Origin: Streptomyces sp. SN-593
GTDB lineage: Bacteria > Actinomycetota > Actinomycetes > Streptomycetales > Streptomycetaceae
Assembly: GCF_016756395.1 (NCBI RefSeq)
Contig: NZ_AP018365.1
Location: 4,736,001-4,800,000, forward strand
Direction of reading: 5' to 3'
DNA length: 64,000 nucleotides
Shown: piece after piece, positions 63,881-64,000 of the stretch
How the letters are laid out: every line of letters begins with the position of its first letter
Position numbering within the stretch: the first letter of the stretch is position 1
Made by a program: the position numbers and the translations under genes
Notes under the pieces: model-generated
Database searches by the model: none
Seen by the model: the letters and a program-made list of their open reading frames with translations, nothing else
What the model was told of the DNA's origin: nothing

Positions 63881-63920
63881 AAACTTCGAAGCTAAAGACT
63901 ACACAGCGAAGACCTTTAGC
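63881..63920. promoter_or_regulatory. Operator-like repeats in divergent promoter region
   Basis: An AT-rich stretch by local standards (63855-63935). It contains AACTTCGAAGCT (63882-63893), a palindrome with one mismatch, and the inverted pair GCTAAAG (63891-63897) and CTTTAGC (63914-63920). Spacing fits a dimeric MarR- or TetR-type operator controlling the MFS gene and the gene at 63950. Confidence 0.5.
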
Positions 63921-63949
63921 GCAATCTCCTTCCGTGGCATACTCGGGGC

Positions 63950-64000
63950 ATGACCGCAGCCCCGGGTTCCCCGGGAACCCCCCAGGAGCTGGACCTCGAC
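63950..64000 (+). CDS. Start of a divergent gene, possibly a MarR-family regulator (3' part beyond window)
   Basis: An ATG at 63950 opens a frame to the window edge, 17 codons (MTAAPGSPGTPQELDLD). CTCGGGGC precedes it weakly. Too short to identify by sequence; position opposite an MFS exporter across operator-like repeats makes a transcriptional regulator likely, but this is a guess from context. Confidence 0.45.
   Translation, partial: MTAAPGSPGTPQELDLD

Overview
The window is a stretch of actinobacterial chromosome, almost certainly Streptomyces or a close Streptomycetaceae relative. Evidence is the very high GC content with G/C-saturated third codon positions, frequent GTG and TTG starts, ATGA/GTGA stop-start overlaps, and marker genes typical of that family: BldG with its anti-sigma partner, a Crp of the Streptomyces type, a topoisomerase I with a lysine-rich tail, a thymidylate kinase fused to an MFS domain, an AfsR-like regulator and a SpoIIE-type phosphatase. 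From memory, much of the gene content matches the central arm of the S. coelicolor chromosome near oriC, but in rearranged order. I see no tRNA, rRNA, transposase, integrase, CRISPR array or prophage, so this reads as core chromosome rather than an island.

Layout. 1-7 kb: 5' part of a PLP aminotransferase (reverse, runs off the left edge), a DUF2617 protein, a membrane spermidine-synthase-like protein with an eroded active site, then a WXG-like small protein, a large partner and a convergent lipoprotein. 7-11.4 kb: CoxG-like membrane protein, aldose epimerase, pyrE, a terminator whose loop is a parS-like site, fructose-bisphosphate aldolase and a DUF3151 protein. 11.7-15.2 kb: an apparent kynurenine operon (tryptophan 2,3-dioxygenase, kynureninase, alpha/beta hydrolase as probable formamidase). 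15.2-19 kb: crp (reverse), and divergently nth, a NUDIX hydrolase and a MarP-like membrane protease. 19-24.5 kb (reverse): epoxide-hydrolase-like protein, holin-like membrane protein, NhaA, acetyl-CoA synthetase. 24.5-30.3 kb: SulP-STAS-carbonic anhydrase fusion, CooC/MinD-like ATPase, divergent degenerate Fic-like protein, HAD phosphatase.

30.3-36.7 kb: two perfect DnaA boxes followed by a compact Tad/Flp pilus locus (TadZ/CpaE-like, TadA, TadB, TadC, Flp-like pilin, a frameshifted tadE and a TadE/G-like protein), running into a convergent DUF1998-type helicase. 39-43 kb: bldG and its anti-sigma factor, a lipoprotein, a methyltransferase. 43-51 kb: two coupled membrane genes (reverse), topA with a TTG start, and the MFS-thymidylate kinase fusion. 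51-64 kb: BTAD/NB-ARC regulator, DsbA-like oxidoreductase, an ECF sigma factor fused to a zinc finger, membrane segment and NPCBM-like domain, a TetR regulator, type II NADH dehydrogenase, PAS-PP2C-HATPase phosphatase, an MFS exporter and the first codons of a divergent gene.

How the parts fit: housekeeping metabolism (pyrimidine, glycolysis, tryptophan catabolism, acetate activation), DNA topology/repair/replication (topA, nth, tmk, parS, DnaA boxes), developmental control (bldG module, Crp, AfsR-like and ECF regulators) and a surface/secretion set (Tad-like locus, WXG pair, MarP) lie side by side. The most interesting points are the tadE frameshift in a G7 run, the parS and DnaA-box sites, the inverted repeat that would mask the acsA ribosome-binding site, the Crp-like operators, the degenerate Fic and spermidine-synthase proteins, and several unusual domain fusions.
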